64,000 bases of DNA from CBDCFV01 sp965216425 (GTDB lineage Bacteria > Chloroflexota > Dehalococcoidia > Lucifugimonadales > UBA3495): the NCBI GenBank assembly GCA_965216425.1, contig CBDCFV010000005.1, positions 1,054,001 through 1,118,000 of the forward strand, given 5' to 3'. Under the pieces are notes generated by a model. That model was not told where the DNA came from. It ran no database searches and saw only the letters and a program-made list of their open reading frames with translations. Made by a program: the position numbers and the translations under genes. Positions 63,502 to 64,000 of the stretch are shown one piece after another (within the stretch, counting starts at the first letter, position 1; each line of letters opens with the position of its first letter).

Positions 63502-63621
63502 AACTATCTCCGTTGACACCCTCTCGTCACTGACAGAAGCTCATGGATTCCCGCCTTCGCGGGAATGACAGGGTTGGGCGGGAATGACGAGTTGGGTAAT
63601 GCGCCAAATCTTGAGATAGTT
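63502..63621 (-). repeat. ~119-bp inverted-ended element, copy 2
   Basis: Bounded by AACTATCTC and GAGATAGTT, and on the minus strand matching 34905-35022 (AACTATCTCAAGATTTGGCG at the start). It contains two GGAATGACG words and one CCCGCCTTCGCGGGA palindrome. Confidence 0.7.
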
Positions 63622-63622
63622 A

Positions 63623-64000
63623 CTAAACGAACTCCAAGTCCAAGCTCAGGTCCAGCGCGGTGACAGAGTGGGTCAAGCCGCCGACGGAGATAAGGTCTAC
63701 GCCGGCGTCGGCCACGGCCCTGACCGTGTCCATATTGATGCCTCCGGACGCCTCGACCACCGCCCGCCCGTTGATAATCTCCACTGCCTCGCGCATGGTG
63801 TCGGGGGGCATGTTGTCCAGCATGATGATGTGAGCGCCGGCAGACACCGCTTCACGCACCTCTTCAAGGGTCTCCACTTCCACTTCCACCTTTATCGTGT
63901 GGGAAGCGCGGGACAGGGCCAAGCGAATGACGCCGTCCAAGCCCACCTCCTGGGAACGCAACGCTTGGATATGGTTATCCTTTATTAAAATGCCATCGGC
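63623..64000 (-). CDS. nadC: Quinolinate phosphoribosyltransferase, C-terminal part (cut by window edge)
   Basis: The visible 125 residues are the C-terminal half of NadC, which turns quinolinate and PRPP into nicotinate mononucleotide: DGILIKDNHIQAL (Lys/His), KVEVEVETLEEV, ISVGGLTHSV and NMDTVRAVADAGVDLISVGG are the barrel motifs that bind PRPP and quinolinate. The N-terminal half continues past 64000. It complements NadA at 31654 but is 31 kb away. Confidence 0.93.
   Translation of the reverse strand, partial: ADGILIKDNHIQALRSQEVGLDGVIRLALSRASHTIKVEVEVETLEEVREAVSAGAHIIMLDNMPPDTMREAVEIINGRAVVEASGGINMDTVRAVADAGVDLISVGGLTHSVTALDLSLDLEFV

Overview
The window looks like chromosome from an uncultured Chloroflexota-type bacterium, possibly SAR202/Dehalococcoidia-like. 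This is an inference from gene content: three luciferase-family flavin monooxygenases, several VOC-fold enzymes, NIPSNAP and SnoaL-like proteins, an archaeal-type PEP carboxylase, a UGSC-family selenoprotein, and medium-high GC with frequent GTG/TTG starts. No rRNA and no intact tRNA were seen. Core genes (greA, lysS, serS, rplY, miaB, nadA, nadC, dtd, citrate synthase, PEP carboxylase) alternate with accessory blocks rich in insertion sequences, palindromic repeats and decaying genes.

Layout. 1-8124 (minus) is a tightly coupled operon: DUF3326 protein, carboxynorspermidine-decarboxylase-like PLP enzyme, a Cys-His-Asp (transglutaminase/NAT-like) protein, a divergent SecA-like ATPase, an EF-hand-bearing Ser/Arg-rich lipoprotein and a gene cut by the window edge. 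I regard this as the best candidate for an undescribed system. 8202-14782 (minus) holds a polysaccharide deacetylase, a HEPN/PaREP1-like protein, serS, lysS, greA, a DUF3800 protein and ribosomal protein L25. 14898-16123 is an intact IS630-type element with a clean CTAG/TA target signature. 16365-29576 is metabolic: alpha/beta hydrolase, MbfA-like ferritin-VIT1 iron exporter, small dioxygenase-like and monooxygenase genes, HAD phosphatase, a beta-propeller protein, and an operon of a TPP enzyme, an unknown partner and a UGSC selenoprotein with in-frame UGA and a bacterial SECIS hairpin. 30345-36102 carries miaB-nadA, a tandem AbrB antitoxin with a broken PIN toxin, an odd SDR and another flavin monooxygenase.

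36414-44335 is an accessory island: a degenerate tRNA-Ile, a CI/S24-type repressor with a palindromic operator, ISAs1 and IS1380 remnants, an intact IS110 element with a candidate bridge-RNA leader, a membrane-fused molybdopterin oxidoreductase, a winged-helix regulator and two broken genes. 44458-51286 is mostly metabolic (FAD oxidoreductase, citrate synthase, M20 and MBL hydrolases) with a HEPN two-gene unit and a probably frameshifted gene. 51874-57709 is a decayed defence-type locus: a type ISP-like restriction-methylation gene with two in-frame stops, then a membrane pentapeptide-repeat gene split by a second IS630 element whose excision would restore the frame exactly. 57802-64000 returns to core genes (PEP carboxylase, FmdB-like protein, dtd, DinB-like, carboxymuconolactone decarboxylase-like, partial nadC).

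At least five dispersed repeat families were found by eye: a ~150-bp composite MITE-like element (3 copies), a ~119-bp element (2 copies), a ~90-bp GTCTGAATCA-ended element (2 copies), a ~300-bp TGTCATT-rich family (3 copies), and the short palindrome CCCGCnnnnGCGGGAATGACG, one copy of which lies in frame inside the SecA-like gene.
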